Shown: positions 1 through 6,486, numbered from the stretch's first letter. The stretch: DNA of 7,469 bases from an uncultured bacterium (GCA_905214265.1 CAJMLQ010000136.1:1-7469); one strand, 5' to 3'. The notes: generated by a model from the sequence alone, not told the origin. Numbers and translations: made by a program.

Positions 1-1191
1 AAATCCGGCGAACATCTGACTACCATTCCCCCATACGGGTATATCAAAGACCCGGAGGACAAAAAGAAATGGATCGTTGATGAAGAAGCCGCAGCGGTTG
101 TGCAAAAGATTTTCTCCCTCTGTGTTGACGGTTTGGGACCTACACAAATTGCCAAGTGGCTGAAACAGCATCAGATTTTGAATCCTACTGCTTATGCTCA
201 TTCCAAAGGGCTGCCAGCCAGCAACAAGCCTACGGCTGATCCGTACAAGTGGACAAATGAAACCGTTTCCCGCATTTTGGAACGCGTGGACTATCTGGGA
301 CACACAGTGAACTTCAAGACAACGAAGCAATCCTACAAGAGCAAAAAGAAGCTCTGGAACGATCCTGCGGATTGGGTAATCTTTGAGAACACCCAGCCCG
401 CGATCATCGAGGAAAGCGTATTTATTATTGTCCAGAATATCCGCAAATCCCGCCGCCGTCCTACCAAGATGGGTGATATGGGTATCTTCTCCGGGCTGCT
501 CTACTGTGCAGAGTGCGGCGGCAAGATGTATCAATGCCGCGCCACCAATTTTACGGAGGAACAGAAATACTTTATCTGCTCCACCTACCGCAAGGGGAAA
601 GACCTATGCACAACACATTCGATCAGAAATGTGGTACTGCATGAAATCGTGCTAAAGAATCTGCGCGAAGCCATACAGTATGTGAGCCAGCATGAAGCCG
701 AGTTTATGCAAGAAGCGGCAGACATCAGTATGCGAGATCGTGACGCGGAATTTGCGCGTAAGCGTGATACGCTGGCAAAAGCTGATAAGCGCATTGCAGA
801 GCTTGACCGTATCATTTCCAGATTGTATGAGGACAATGTAATGGGTAAGCTGTCCGATGACAGATTTATCAAAATGTCCCATGACTACGAGCTGGAACAG
901 AGCAACCTTAAATCTATGGCAGAGGTTTTGCGCAAGGAGCTGAAACAGCAGGAGCAGCAGAAAACCAACGCCAAGGCATTTGTCACAGCGGTGAAGAAGT
1001 ACACGGATATGCAGGAGCTTGACGCGGCAGTTCTCCGAGAATTTATTGACCGCATCGAAGTGTCCCACGCAGACAAGAAATCCAAGACAAGGGAGATCAC
1101 CATTGTCTATAACTTCATCGGTGCATTTGACTTTACACGGGCTATCGAAGAAGCCCACAATACAACTCAAAAACAGCAAAAGACGGCATAG
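1..1191 (+). CDS. Large serine recombinase, C-terminal part (5' end outside window)
   Basis: The reading frame is open from base 1, so the N-terminal catalytic resolvase domain with its nucleophilic serine is off the left edge; 396 residues are visible of a family usually near 500-560. The visible part opens with a PPYGY motif at residues 10-14, the typical start of the recombinase (PF07508-type) domain. A zinc beta-ribbon follows, with CxxC at residues 169/172 and partner cysteines at 193 and 203. A charged, heptad-like coiled coil spans about residues 235-320. The C-terminal block has the EFIDRIEV and YNFIGAFDF motifs of DUF4368. Such proteins integrate and excise Tn4451/Tn5397-like and related elements in Clostridia by serine-mediated strand exchange. 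A GTG at base 100 is internal and is not the true start. A recombinase next to unrelated genes suggests the end of an integrated element. Family is confident; activity and element type are inferred. Confidence 0.93.
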   Translation, partial: KSGEHLTTIPPYGYIKDPEDKKKWIVDEEAAAVVQKIFSLCVDGLGPTQIAKWLKQHQILNPTAYAHSKGLPASNKPTADPYKWTNETVSRILERVDYLGHTVNFKTTKQSYKSKKKLWNDPADWVIFENTQPAIIEESVFIIVQNIRKSRRRPTKMGDMGIFSGLLYCAECGGKMYQCRATNFTEEQKYFICSTYRKGKDLCTTHSIRNVVLHEIVLKNLREAIQYVSQHEAEFMQEAADISMRDRDAEFARKRDTLAKADKRIAELDRIISRLYEDNVMGKLSDDRFIKMSHDYELEQSNLKSMAEVLRKELKQQEQQKTNAKAFVTAVKKYTDMQELDAAVLREFIDRIEVSHADKKSKTREITIVYNFIGAFDFTRAIEEAHNTTQKQQKTA

Positions 1192-1200
1192 CCGTCAAGC

Positions 1201-1226
1201 TAAACCGCCTTTTGCTTCAATGTTTT
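1201..1226 (+). repeat. Near-direct repeat, copy A (after the recombinase)
   Basis: This stretch matches bases 4206-4234. Both contain TAAA, two differing bases, the identical 11-mer GCCTTTTGCTT (1207-1217 and 4212-4222), and then AATGTTTT. The second copy has three extra bases before AATGTTTT. Counted by eye, 24 of 26 bases of this copy align. An 11-mer match alone is expected by chance in a window this size; the extended match makes it worth noting. It could be an attachment-site remnant or coincidental T-rich 3' sequence. Confidence 0.35.
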
Positions 1227-1234
1227 CTTAAGTC

Positions 1235-1262
1235 ACCGCCCTATTATGGGGCGGTCTTTTTT
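1235..1262 (+). terminator. Intrinsic terminator of the recombinase gene
   Basis: A perfect 7-bp stem, ACCGCCC (1235-1241) with GGGCGGT (1249-1255), has a 7-base loop and is followed by C and six T (1257-1262). It lies 44 bases after the recombinase stop codon and before the next promoter, so it should insulate the two transcription units. Confidence 0.88.
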
Positions 1263-1307
1263 GTTTCAGATCATTTTGCTGAAATCGGAGAAATGCGTGG
1301 GAAAGTG

Positions 1308-1335
1308 TTGAAATAAGCGAAAAAAATGATATAAT
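1308..1335 (+). promoter_or_regulatory. Sigma-A type promoter for the glycosyltransferase operon
   Basis: The -35 box TTGAAA (1308-1313) and a perfect -10 box TATAAT (1330-1335) are separated by 16 bases of A-rich DNA. Transcription should start near 1342, giving a leader of about 115 bases before the glycosyltransferase ATG. The promoter sits just after the recombinase terminator and is the only strong plus-strand promoter I see for the two downstream genes. Confidence 0.82.
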
Positions 1336-1348
1336 GTTTTTGTATTTA

Positions 1349-1366
1349 TCGAAATACCCGTTTCGA
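1349..1366. repeat. Inverted repeat just after the transcription start
   Basis: TCGAAA (1349-1354) and TTTCGA (1361-1366) are perfect 6-bp arms around a 6-base spacer. The right arm also lies inside the palindrome TTTCGAAA (1361-1368). Its place at about +8 to +25 fits a repressor operator or a small RNA hairpin, and a recombinase binding half-site pair is also conceivable. The sequence does not decide between these. Confidence 0.5.
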
Positions 1367-1378
1367 AACTAACGAATA

Positions 1379-1409
1379 CAAAGAGAGCAGACTGTCAATG
1401 CTCTCTTTG
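1379..1409 (+). promoter_or_regulatory. Perfect 11-bp stem-loop in the operon leader
   Basis: CAAAGAGAGCA (1379-1389) pairs fully with TGCTCTCTTTG (1399-1409) across a 9-base loop. The structure covers an in-frame ATG at 1398, which makes that codon a poor start and favours the ATG at 1458. There is no T-run after the stem, only the TTT inside its 3' arm, so it is not a classical terminator. It may be an attenuator, an mRNA-stabilising hairpin, or a dyad bound by a protein as DNA. Confidence 0.6.
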
Positions 1410-1439
1410 CTGCGGAAAAAGAGCGTATGTTTTAAACGG

Positions 1440-1446
1440 AAGGGGA
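1440..1446 (+). promoter_or_regulatory. Ribosome binding site deciding the ATG at 1458
   Basis: AAGGGGA at 1440-1446 is the best purine-rich site near the glycosyltransferase start. It lies 11 bases before the ATG at 1458, slightly longer than ideal. The earlier in-frame ATG at 1398 has only a weak AGAG upstream and is buried in a hairpin. Confidence 0.55.
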
Positions 1447-1457
1447 ATCCTGAAAAG

Positions 1458-2414
1458 ATGGACAAGATTGCGGTTATGATTCCTTGCTATAACGAAGCAA
1501 AGACTGTAAAAAAAGTAGTCGAGGATTTTCGAAAGGCTTTGCCGGAAGCAAGGATCTATGTCTATGACAACAATTCTTCCGACGGTACGGATCAATGTGC
1601 TCGGGAAGCAGGTGCAATTGTCTGCTATGAGTACCAGCAGGGTAAAGGCAACGTGGTCCGCAGAATGTTTCAGGATATCGAGGCGGAATGTTACATTCTC
1701 ACCGACGGGGACGACACCTATCCGGCGGAGTTCGCACCGGAAATGGCCGGCAAAATCCTACATCAGAGGATGGATATGGTAGTCGGGGACCGGCTGTCCT
1801 CCACTTATTTTCAAGAGAATAAGCGGCCGTTTCACAACTTTGGCAACTCCCTGGTTAGATTCTGCATCAATCACATTTTCACAAGCAACGTCAAAGACAT
1901 CATGACCGGCTACCGGGCCTTCAGCCACCGGTTTGTCAAGACCTTTCCCGTACTCTCCAGAGGATTTGAAATTGAAACGGAAATGACGATTCACGCGATT
2001 TCCATGAACATGGCGCTGGATAATGTTGTGATCGAATACCGAGACAGGCCGGAAGGCAGCGAGTCAAAACTCAACACCTTCCGCGATGGCTTCAAGGTAT
2101 TACGGACCATTTTAAATCTTTTTAAGAACTATAAGCCGTTTCAATTCTTTTCTCTGATCGCAGTGGTCCTGCTCCTGATCGATGCCGCTTTTTTCCTTCC
2201 CTATGTATGGATCCCGTTTCGGCAGACCGGATTGGTCCAACATTTCCCCACGCTAATCGTATGTGGATTCACCGCGTTGGCCGCGCTCCTTTCGTTCTTC
2301 AACGGAATGGTTCTAGATTCCATCCGACAGAAGGAAAAACGGGAATTTGAATTCCGGCTCTCCCTGCTGGGGATTATCGAAAACCGAATGTCTGATAAGG
2401 ACCATTCGGAATAA
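1458..2414 (+). CDS. Family 2 glycosyltransferase with two C-terminal membrane helices (polyprenyl-phosphate sugar synthase-like)
   Basis: The protein is 318 residues from the ATG at 1458. It is a GT-A-fold enzyme of the DPM1/GtrB/YkcC-like group, expected to transfer a sugar from a nucleotide donor to undecaprenyl phosphate at the inner membrane face. Visible motifs are IPCYNE at residues 8-13, DNNSSDGT at 37-44, the metal-binding DGDDTY at 83-88, and GDR at 110-112. An MTGYRAF segment followed by FEIETEM then forms the acceptor-side region. Two hydrophobic helices, about residues 230-253 and 264-286, anchor it and are followed by a charged tail. I chose 1458 because the conserved fold begins at once (MDKIAVMIP). 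Starting at 1398 would add a basic 20-residue extension that overlaps a strong hairpin. It is first in a two-gene operon, 36 bases before the next gene. The sugar and lipid are not determinable from sequence; the GT2 assignment is firm. Confidence 0.9.
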   Translation: MDKIAVMIPCYNEAKTVKKVVEDFRKALPEARIYVYDNNSSDGTDQCAREAGAIVCYEYQQGKGNVVRRMFQDIEAECYILTDGDDTYPAEFAPEMAGKILHQRMDMVVGDRLSSTYFQENKRPFHNFGNSLVRFCINHIFTSNVKDIMTGYRAFSHRFVKTFPVLSRGFEIETEMTIHAISMNMALDNVVIEYRDRPEGSESKLNTFRDGFKVLRTILNLFKNYKPFQFFSLIAVVLLLIDAAFFLPYVWIPFRQTGLVQHFPTLIVCGFTALAALLSFFNGMVLDSIRQKEKREFEFRLSLLGIIENRMSDKDHSE

Positions 2415-2436
2415 GAATATCGGATCTTTACCCATT

Positions 2437-2443
2437 GGAGGAG
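2437..2443 (+). promoter_or_regulatory. Strong ribosome binding site for the membrane protein gene
   Basis: GGAGGAG lies 7 bases before the ATG at 2451, a near-ideal Shine-Dalgarno site and spacing. It fixes the start of the second operon gene. Confidence 0.85.
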
Positions 2444-2450
2444 CATCTGG

Positions 2451-4199
2451 ATGTTATCGTTTCAAAAAAGCAGGCAGACCGATAAAGACCAAGCGGCTCC
2501 CTGCACAGATAAACAGCGTTTTCAGAATTTTTGGTGCCATGCCGCTGCGCTGATTTTTGCCCTGTTCATGGTCTTCGGTCGGTCATTTGAAAAAACCGAC
2601 AGCTGGGGCCTGATCATTGGAAGCGCGACAGACTGTCTGCTTTCTCTTGTACAGGGTGTTTGTTGGTATCTCGTCTTTTATATCGCCATATTTTATCTGT
2701 ATCGTTTTCTGGACGAAACCTCGGTTTCAAGCGAACCGGCGCATGCCCACGACAAAAAAAACTCCGGATTGATCCGCGCCGCCGGCAGGCTGGCACGAAT
2801 GTACATGACACTGTTGCGCCAACATCCTGTCCGGACCGTGTTCTGCACAATGATGATCGTCAATATTCCATACATGGTCTTATCCTATCCGGCAATTTTT
2901 ATGGGAGACACCGGCTATCAGATTTCACAGGGATTCAACGAAGCGGGACTCACCAACCACCATCCTGTTGTTCATACGCTTTTTCTCTCCCTCTTTCTGC
3001 GGATTGGAGAAATGATCGGCAGCTGCAACATCGGGATTTTTTTGTACTGCCTGGTTCAAACGGTGTTTTTGTGTGCTGTGATTGCGTACGCGGTAGGAGC
3101 CTTAGTTGAAATCAAGGCCAATAATGTCCTGACGGTTGGCATTGTTTTGTATTACTGCATTCATCCCAGAATCTCCTCCTACTTGTTTCTCGTCGCAAAA
3201 GACGTCTTTTATTCCGCTTTCTTGACGCTGTTCTATATTCTGCTCTTTAAACTGATACAGTCCGGGCTTCTGAAAAGGAAATGGGACTATGCCGTTTTTG
3301 CCCTCTCCATTATTGGAGTGACCGTATTCCGAAACGACGGAAAGTACGTGATAATCTTCACCCTGCTGATCGCCCTGTTTTATAAAAAATTCCGTTGGGC
3401 GGCTTTCTCTTATTTGGTGCTGGCAGTTCTCACTTCAGCTGGACTCAGCGAAATCCTGTTTCCGCTGTTGGATGTGGAGCCTGGCTCTGTTCGGGAAATG
3501 CTTTCCGTCCCCTTTCAGCAAACGGCCAGATATGTGCGGGATGCAGGAGACGACCTGTCTGATTCTGAAATTGAAATTATCGACCATGTTTTGGATTATG
3601 AAAGCCTGGCGTCCAGTTATGACCCGGATATCTCCGATCCCGTAAAAGGAACGTATCACGGGACGCCGGAAGACCTAAAAGAATATTTCGGCGTTTGGTT
3701 CCAAATGCTTTTGCGTCACCCGGGCATTTACGTGCAGGCCACGATGAACAACTATTATCAATATTTTTATCCCGGGCAGACTTCACTCAACTATTTCAGC
3801 TACGGCTGGGGGGAATATAAGATGGAGGAACTCAACAAATCCCTACAAACAGACTACCATCTGCCCAAGAATTTGAACGACGCCAGAAACAGCTTTGAAA
3901 TGCTTCGGGAAGACATCTTTAACCTGCCCCTGCTTTTTCTGCTGAAATCTCCGGCATTTTATATTTGGGCGGCCCTTCTCTTTCTGTGTTACTGCCTGCG
4001 GCGGAAATGCCTTCCTGGGATCATTTACTGCGCGCCAATGTTCGTACAGCTGCTGATCTTCATCACAGGTCCGACAAATGGATATTATTGCAGATACGAA
4101 TACCCCATGCTGATCTACCTTCCCGTCGTACTTGTCTTGGGGCTGAAGCTCTTGGAAAATCATTCGCATCCGTATACGGCTCCTGACCAAGCCCGCTAA
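2451..4199 (+). CDS. Polytopic membrane protein, DUF6020-like; possible GT-C-type glycosyltransferase
   Basis: The protein is 582 residues with roughly 11-13 hydrophobic segments spread over residues 30-335 and 490-575. Between them lies a soluble, probably extracytoplasmic region at about 340-490. From memory of the family it resembles DUF6020 membrane proteins of Firmicutes. Notable polar motifs at membrane edges are GDTGY (152-156), NHHP (169-172), RNDGK (294-298), RHPGIY in the soluble region, and RYEYP (548-552) before the last helix. An acidic residue in the first outer loop and an arginine-tyrosine motif near the C-terminus recall GT-C enzymes such as PMT and ArnT, which use lipid-linked sugar donors. 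That comparison is inference. Lying 36 bases after a GT2 lipid-sugar synthase, with its own strong ribosome site, suggests it uses that enzyme's product to modify a surface polymer or protein. It could instead be a flippase or a polymerase. No catalytic role is proven. Confidence 0.82.
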   Translation: MLSFQKSRQTDKDQAAPCTDKQRFQNFWCHAAALIFALFMVFGRSFEKTDSWGLIIGSATDCLLSLVQGVCWYLVFYIAIFYLYRFLDETSVSSEPAHAHDKKNSGLIRAAGRLARMYMTLLRQHPVRTVFCTMMIVNIPYMVLSYPAIFMGDTGYQISQGFNEAGLTNHHPVVHTLFLSLFLRIGEMIGSCNIGIFLYCLVQTVFLCAVIAYAVGALVEIKANNVLTVGIVLYYCIHPRISSYLFLVAKDVFYSAFLTLFYILLFKLIQSGLLKRKWDYAVFALSIIGVTVFRNDGKYVIIFTLLIALFYKKFRWAAFSYLVLAVLTSAGLSEILFPLLDVEPGSVREMLSVPFQQTARYVRDAGDDLSDSEIEIIDHVLDYESLASSYDPDISDPVKGTYHGTPEDLKEYFGVWFQMLLRHPGIYVQATMNNYYQYFYPGQTSLNYFSYGWGEYKMEELNKSLQTDYHLPKNLNDARNSFEMLREDIFNLPLLFLLKSPAFYIWAALLFLCYCLRRKCLPGIIYCAPMFVQLLIFITGPTNGYYCRYEYPMLIYLPVVLVLGLKLLENHSHPYTAPDQAR

Positions 4200-4205
4200 A
4201 TCAGT

Positions 4206-4234
4206 TAAATTGCCTTTTGCTTTCTGAATGTTTT
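4206..4234 (+). repeat. Near-direct repeat, copy B (after the membrane protein gene)
   Basis: This is the partner of bases 1201-1226. It shares the exact 11-mer GCCTTTTGCTT and the flanking TAAA and AATGTTTT, with three extra bases between the 11-mer and AATGTTTT. Each copy starts 6-10 bases after a stop codon. The two copies bracket the whole glycosyltransferase operon. It may be a secondary attachment-like site or chance. Confidence 0.35.
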
Positions 4235-4243
4235 TATAAAATA

Positions 4244-4287
4244 CGCGCCGCCGGATGAAAACCCTTCCTGTTTCATCCGGCGGCGTG
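4244..4287. terminator. Long stem-loop, bidirectional terminator between convergent genes
   Basis: Bases 4244-4260 pair with 4271-4287 as a 17-bp stem (one G-T pair, otherwise perfect) around a 10-base loop. The stem is G+C-rich at its base and ends in AAA/TTT at the loop. The plus-strand membrane gene ends at 4199 and the minus-strand gene at 4293, so it serves both. On the minus strand it is followed by TATTTTAT, and on the plus strand only by CTGTTTC. T-tracts are therefore modest, but the stem is very stable. Confidence 0.82.
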
Positions 4288-4292
4288 CTGTT

Positions 4293-6284
4293 TCAAAATC
4301 CAGCGCTCCCCGTTGCCGCTGCGATAATTCTGAGAGAAATACAGATTTCCTGCGATCCACCTTCTCCAATCCGAGCAGTTTTCGCATCTTCCCTCCAGGA
4401 CACGGAAAGCTCGCCCCGAGCGCCCCGTCGTGCGGCCTCCTCCTTCACTTCTCGGCAAGAGGCCTCAACCGCAGCTGCATAGGCTGCGTCATAATCCGGC
4501 GCATAGGCCCGTCCACGGGGTGTATAGATGTAATATCCGTTTCCATCCTCTTCCGGTACCAGTTCCGCTGCCACCTCTGCCGAAATATTGCAGGCTGCCG
4601 CCCCCACGGCGTTTGCCACAGCAGCGTTCTCCGGAACTGTCCATTCCGCCCCCAGCGCAGCCGCGACTTCCGGCAGGAACAAATGGGTAGAAGCGCCTAC
4701 CCCTACCAACGTCAGCGGTGTCCTTGCGTAAAAGTGGAGGATCCCCGGCTCTTTCCGCCGATCCCAGCCTTCTTCAATCATCTTCCGCAGCCCTGCGTCC
4801 AACCCTCTCCGAAAATCCGAGTCCTGATTTTCCAAAAGAGCCTGAACCAGATGAATGTACAACGTCCGCTCCACCTGCTCGTAAACCATGCGGCAAAACG
4901 CCTCTGTCTCTAATTCCAGCGCCCCTGCAAAATAGCCGGCGGCCAGCCGGGAAGCTTCTGCGTCAAATTTTGTGAAATCCCCCAGCACATGCATGGCGTC
5001 CGTCGGCGTAAAGCCGCACCGGAGCACCACGCCTTCCCTTTCCAGCCGCCTGGTATCCAGCGCATAAAGATCCGAACCAGCCGCCTCCGCCAGCCGGTCG
5101 ATCCGCAGCGGCCCATCCGCCAGCGCCGCGCAGATCCGCTGCTCCCGTTCAGTGTAAGAAGTATCCTGCGCCTGACCCCGGACTAGGCAGAAAAATTCCT
5201 GCAGGGGATGCTTGGACTTCCGCGCCGACTCCGCCAGTTCCCGGAGAGAATCCCGGACCGTCTCCCAACGGGAAGCGGCAGTACAAAGGGGTATCACCCG
5301 TTCCGGTCCCACCGAAAGCCCTTCTTTTCCGATGTGGACCCGGCTGTCTCCCCCCAGCCCCAGCGTGTGAATGAAGGCCGAATTCACAAAGGTATCCCAT
5401 TTCCCGATGGAAATACCTCCGTCCCGCTTCACCGGCTTTCCACCCAAAACCATAGCGATGTCAGTGGTGGTCCCTCCCATGTCGACCACCATGCTGTCTG
5501 ATCTGCCGGAAAGCGCTACGCCTCCCAGAATGCTGGCCGCTGGACCGCAGAGAATCGTCTCCACCGGACGCTCCAGTGCAAATTGCTCGGTCATCAGAGT
5601 TCCATCGCTCCTGACAATGACGATCGGAACATCGATCCCCCGGGCCCGCACCGTCTCGTGGATCGCCTGCTGAAAATCCGTAATGATTGGTACTAACCGG
5701 GCGTTCAGAAGCGCTCCTGCCCCGCGTTTCACATAGTTGAGGCTCCAGAATAGCTCATGCCCGCATACCGTGAACAGCCCGAATTTCTCCCGGATCAGCT
5801 TTTTTGCTGTCTGCTCCAACGCAGGATTGCGGATTCCCTGATAAGCCACAACTGCCGCCGAATCCGCATCCTCCAGAAAACGTTCCGCCTTTTCCAGAAA
5901 GCCCTGCCAATCCGGTTCTCGCTCCACCGTTCCGTCAGAGCGGATTTCTGCATCCAGAAACAGAATCTCCTTCGCGTCGGGAAGGCCGTACTTCCATCCC
6001 GTCTCTTTGACGACCGGCCGTTCTGCGCCAATAAAAATCAATTTTGCCCGGCCACCCCGGTCCTCGACGCAGGCGTTTGTGGCCAGCGTGGTGGACAGCG
6101 ACAGAAACGCCACCTGCTTAAGCTCCTGCGCTGGCAGCCGGTCGATGGCAGCGCCAATTCCAACCGCCAGATTCTCCCGAGTAGTCGGAGCCTTGCCGAA
6201 CGCAGCGATCTGCCTGCTGTCAGCGTCGTAAAGGACCGCATCTGTGTAAGTCCCGCCAGTGTCAATTCCCAGTACGTATTTCAA
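4293..6284 (-). CDS. Hydantoinase A/oxoprolinase-family ATPase, orphan
   Basis: The protein is 663 residues of the ASKHA-fold hydantoinase A/5-oxoprolinase superfamily, whose members phosphorylate small cyclic amides or related substrates with ATP. The phosphate-binding GIDTGGTYTD is at residues 6-15, the second phosphate loop VVDMGGTTTD at 266-275, and the adenosine loop GVGAS at 528-532. I chose TTG at 6284 as the start: it lies 8 bases after GGGAGG and puts GIDTGG six residues in. The 38 residues that an upstream ATG (6398) would add resemble no domain and cross the likely promoter. Residues 378-423 look like a small winged helix inserted in the ATPase core, followed by GFTPTDA. The C-terminal domain after the adenosine loop is about 130 residues, shorter than in classical HyuA (from memory). 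No hydantoinase B gene is adjacent, so the substrate is unknown. Family is secure; reaction is not. Confidence 0.9.
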   Translation of the reverse strand: MKYVLGIDTGGTYTDAVLYDADSRQIAAFGKAPTTRENLAVGIGAAIDRLPAQELKQVAFLSLSTTLATNACVEDRGGRAKLIFIGAERPVVKETGWKYGLPDAKEILFLDAEIRSDGTVEREPDWQGFLEKAERFLEDADSAAVVAYQGIRNPALEQTAKKLIREKFGLFTVCGHELFWSLNYVKRGAGALLNARLVPIITDFQQAIHETVRARGIDVPIVIVRSDGTLMTEQFALERPVETILCGPAASILGGVALSGRSDSMVVDMGGTTTDIAMVLGGKPVKRDGGISIGKWDTFVNSAFIHTLGLGGDSRVHIGKEGLSVGPERVIPLCTAASRWETVRDSLRELAESARKSKHPLQEFFCLVRGQAQDTSYTEREQRICAALADGPLRIDRLAEAAGSDLYALDTRRLEREGVVLRCGFTPTDAMHVLGDFTKFDAEASRLAAGYFAGALELETEAFCRMVYEQVERTLYIHLVQALLENQDSDFRRGLDAGLRKMIEEGWDRRKEPGILHFYARTPLTLVGVGASTHLFLPEVAAALGAEWTVPENAAVANAVGAAACNISAEVAAELVPEEDGNGYYIYTPRGRAYAPDYDAAYAAAVEASCREVKEEAARRGARGELSVSWREDAKTARIGEGGSQEICISLRIIAAATGSAGF

Positions 6285-6292
6285 CAAAATTT

Positions 6293-6298
6293 CCTCCC
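6293..6298 (-). promoter_or_regulatory. Ribosome binding site that fixes the TTG start
   Basis: On the minus strand GGGAGG (6298 down to 6293) lies 8 bases before TTG at 6284 and 5 bases before another TTG at 6287. No ATG or GTG in frame is as well placed. The spacing favours 6284, but 6287 differs by only one residue. Confidence 0.8.
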
Positions 6299-6335
6299 TG
6301 TGTTTCCCTCCGGCAAGCGCCGTTTCTTCTTTCCA

Positions 6336-6341
6336 ATTATA
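6336..6341 (-). promoter_or_regulatory. Possible -10 box for the hydantoinase-family gene
   Basis: A perfect TATAAT reads on the minus strand from 6341 to 6336, about 52 bases before the TTG start. The hexamer 17 bases upstream (TAGAAG) matches the -35 consensus poorly, so an activator may be needed or the true promoter may differ. It falls inside the non-coding 6285-6447 stretch between the upstream terminator and the gene. I see no riboswitch-like structure in that stretch. Confidence 0.4.
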
Positions 6342-6447
6342 AACGGCTTTCGCTGGATCTTCTATCACTGAATTTCGAAAAAACAAAGGATTTTTCAATC
6401 TTTGCAGTCAGTAGCCCCGATCCATCAAAGTATATTCCGCATACCAA

Positions 6448-6475
6448 AACAGCCGGTACGCTTGTACCGGCTGTT
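6448..6475 (-). terminator. Intrinsic terminator of the YbbR-domain gene
   Basis: A perfect 12-bp stem, 6448-6459 with 6464-6475, closes a 4-base loop. On the minus strand it starts 12 bases after the YbbR gene's stop and ends in TTTT. It separates that gene from the hydantoinase-family gene, which therefore probably needs its own promoter. Confidence 0.87.
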
Positions 6476-6486
6476 CTCATTATTCC

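Noticed and set aside
652..1179. Minus-strand open frame of 175 codons opposite the recombinase
   Set aside because: It is antisense to a clearly conserved protein, has no recognisable domain, and reads as a shadow of the recombinase codons.
1398..1457. Upstream ATG at 1398 as start of the glycosyltransferase
   Set aside because: It sits in a perfect 11-bp hairpin, has no good ribosome site, and adds a basic 20-residue extension before the conserved start of the GT2 fold.
1235..1460. Invertible (phase-variable) promoter driven by the recombinase
   Set aside because: I searched for long inverted repeats flanking the promoter at 1308-1335 and found none; the two dyads present both lie on its downstream side.
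4244..4287. The 17-bp inverted repeat as a transposon end or attachment site
   Set aside because: Its position between two convergent stop codons is fully explained by a shared terminator, and no second copy is seen in the window.
5757..6371. Plus-strand open frame of 204 codons opposite the hydantoinase-family gene
   Set aside because: It is a shadow of a G+C-rich real gene; its translation has low-complexity, arginine- and serine-rich character and no domain.
6285..6398. Upstream ATG at 6398 as start of the hydantoinase-family gene
   Set aside because: The extension has no family resemblance and covers a TATAAT and a strong GGGAGG site that points to TTG at 6284.
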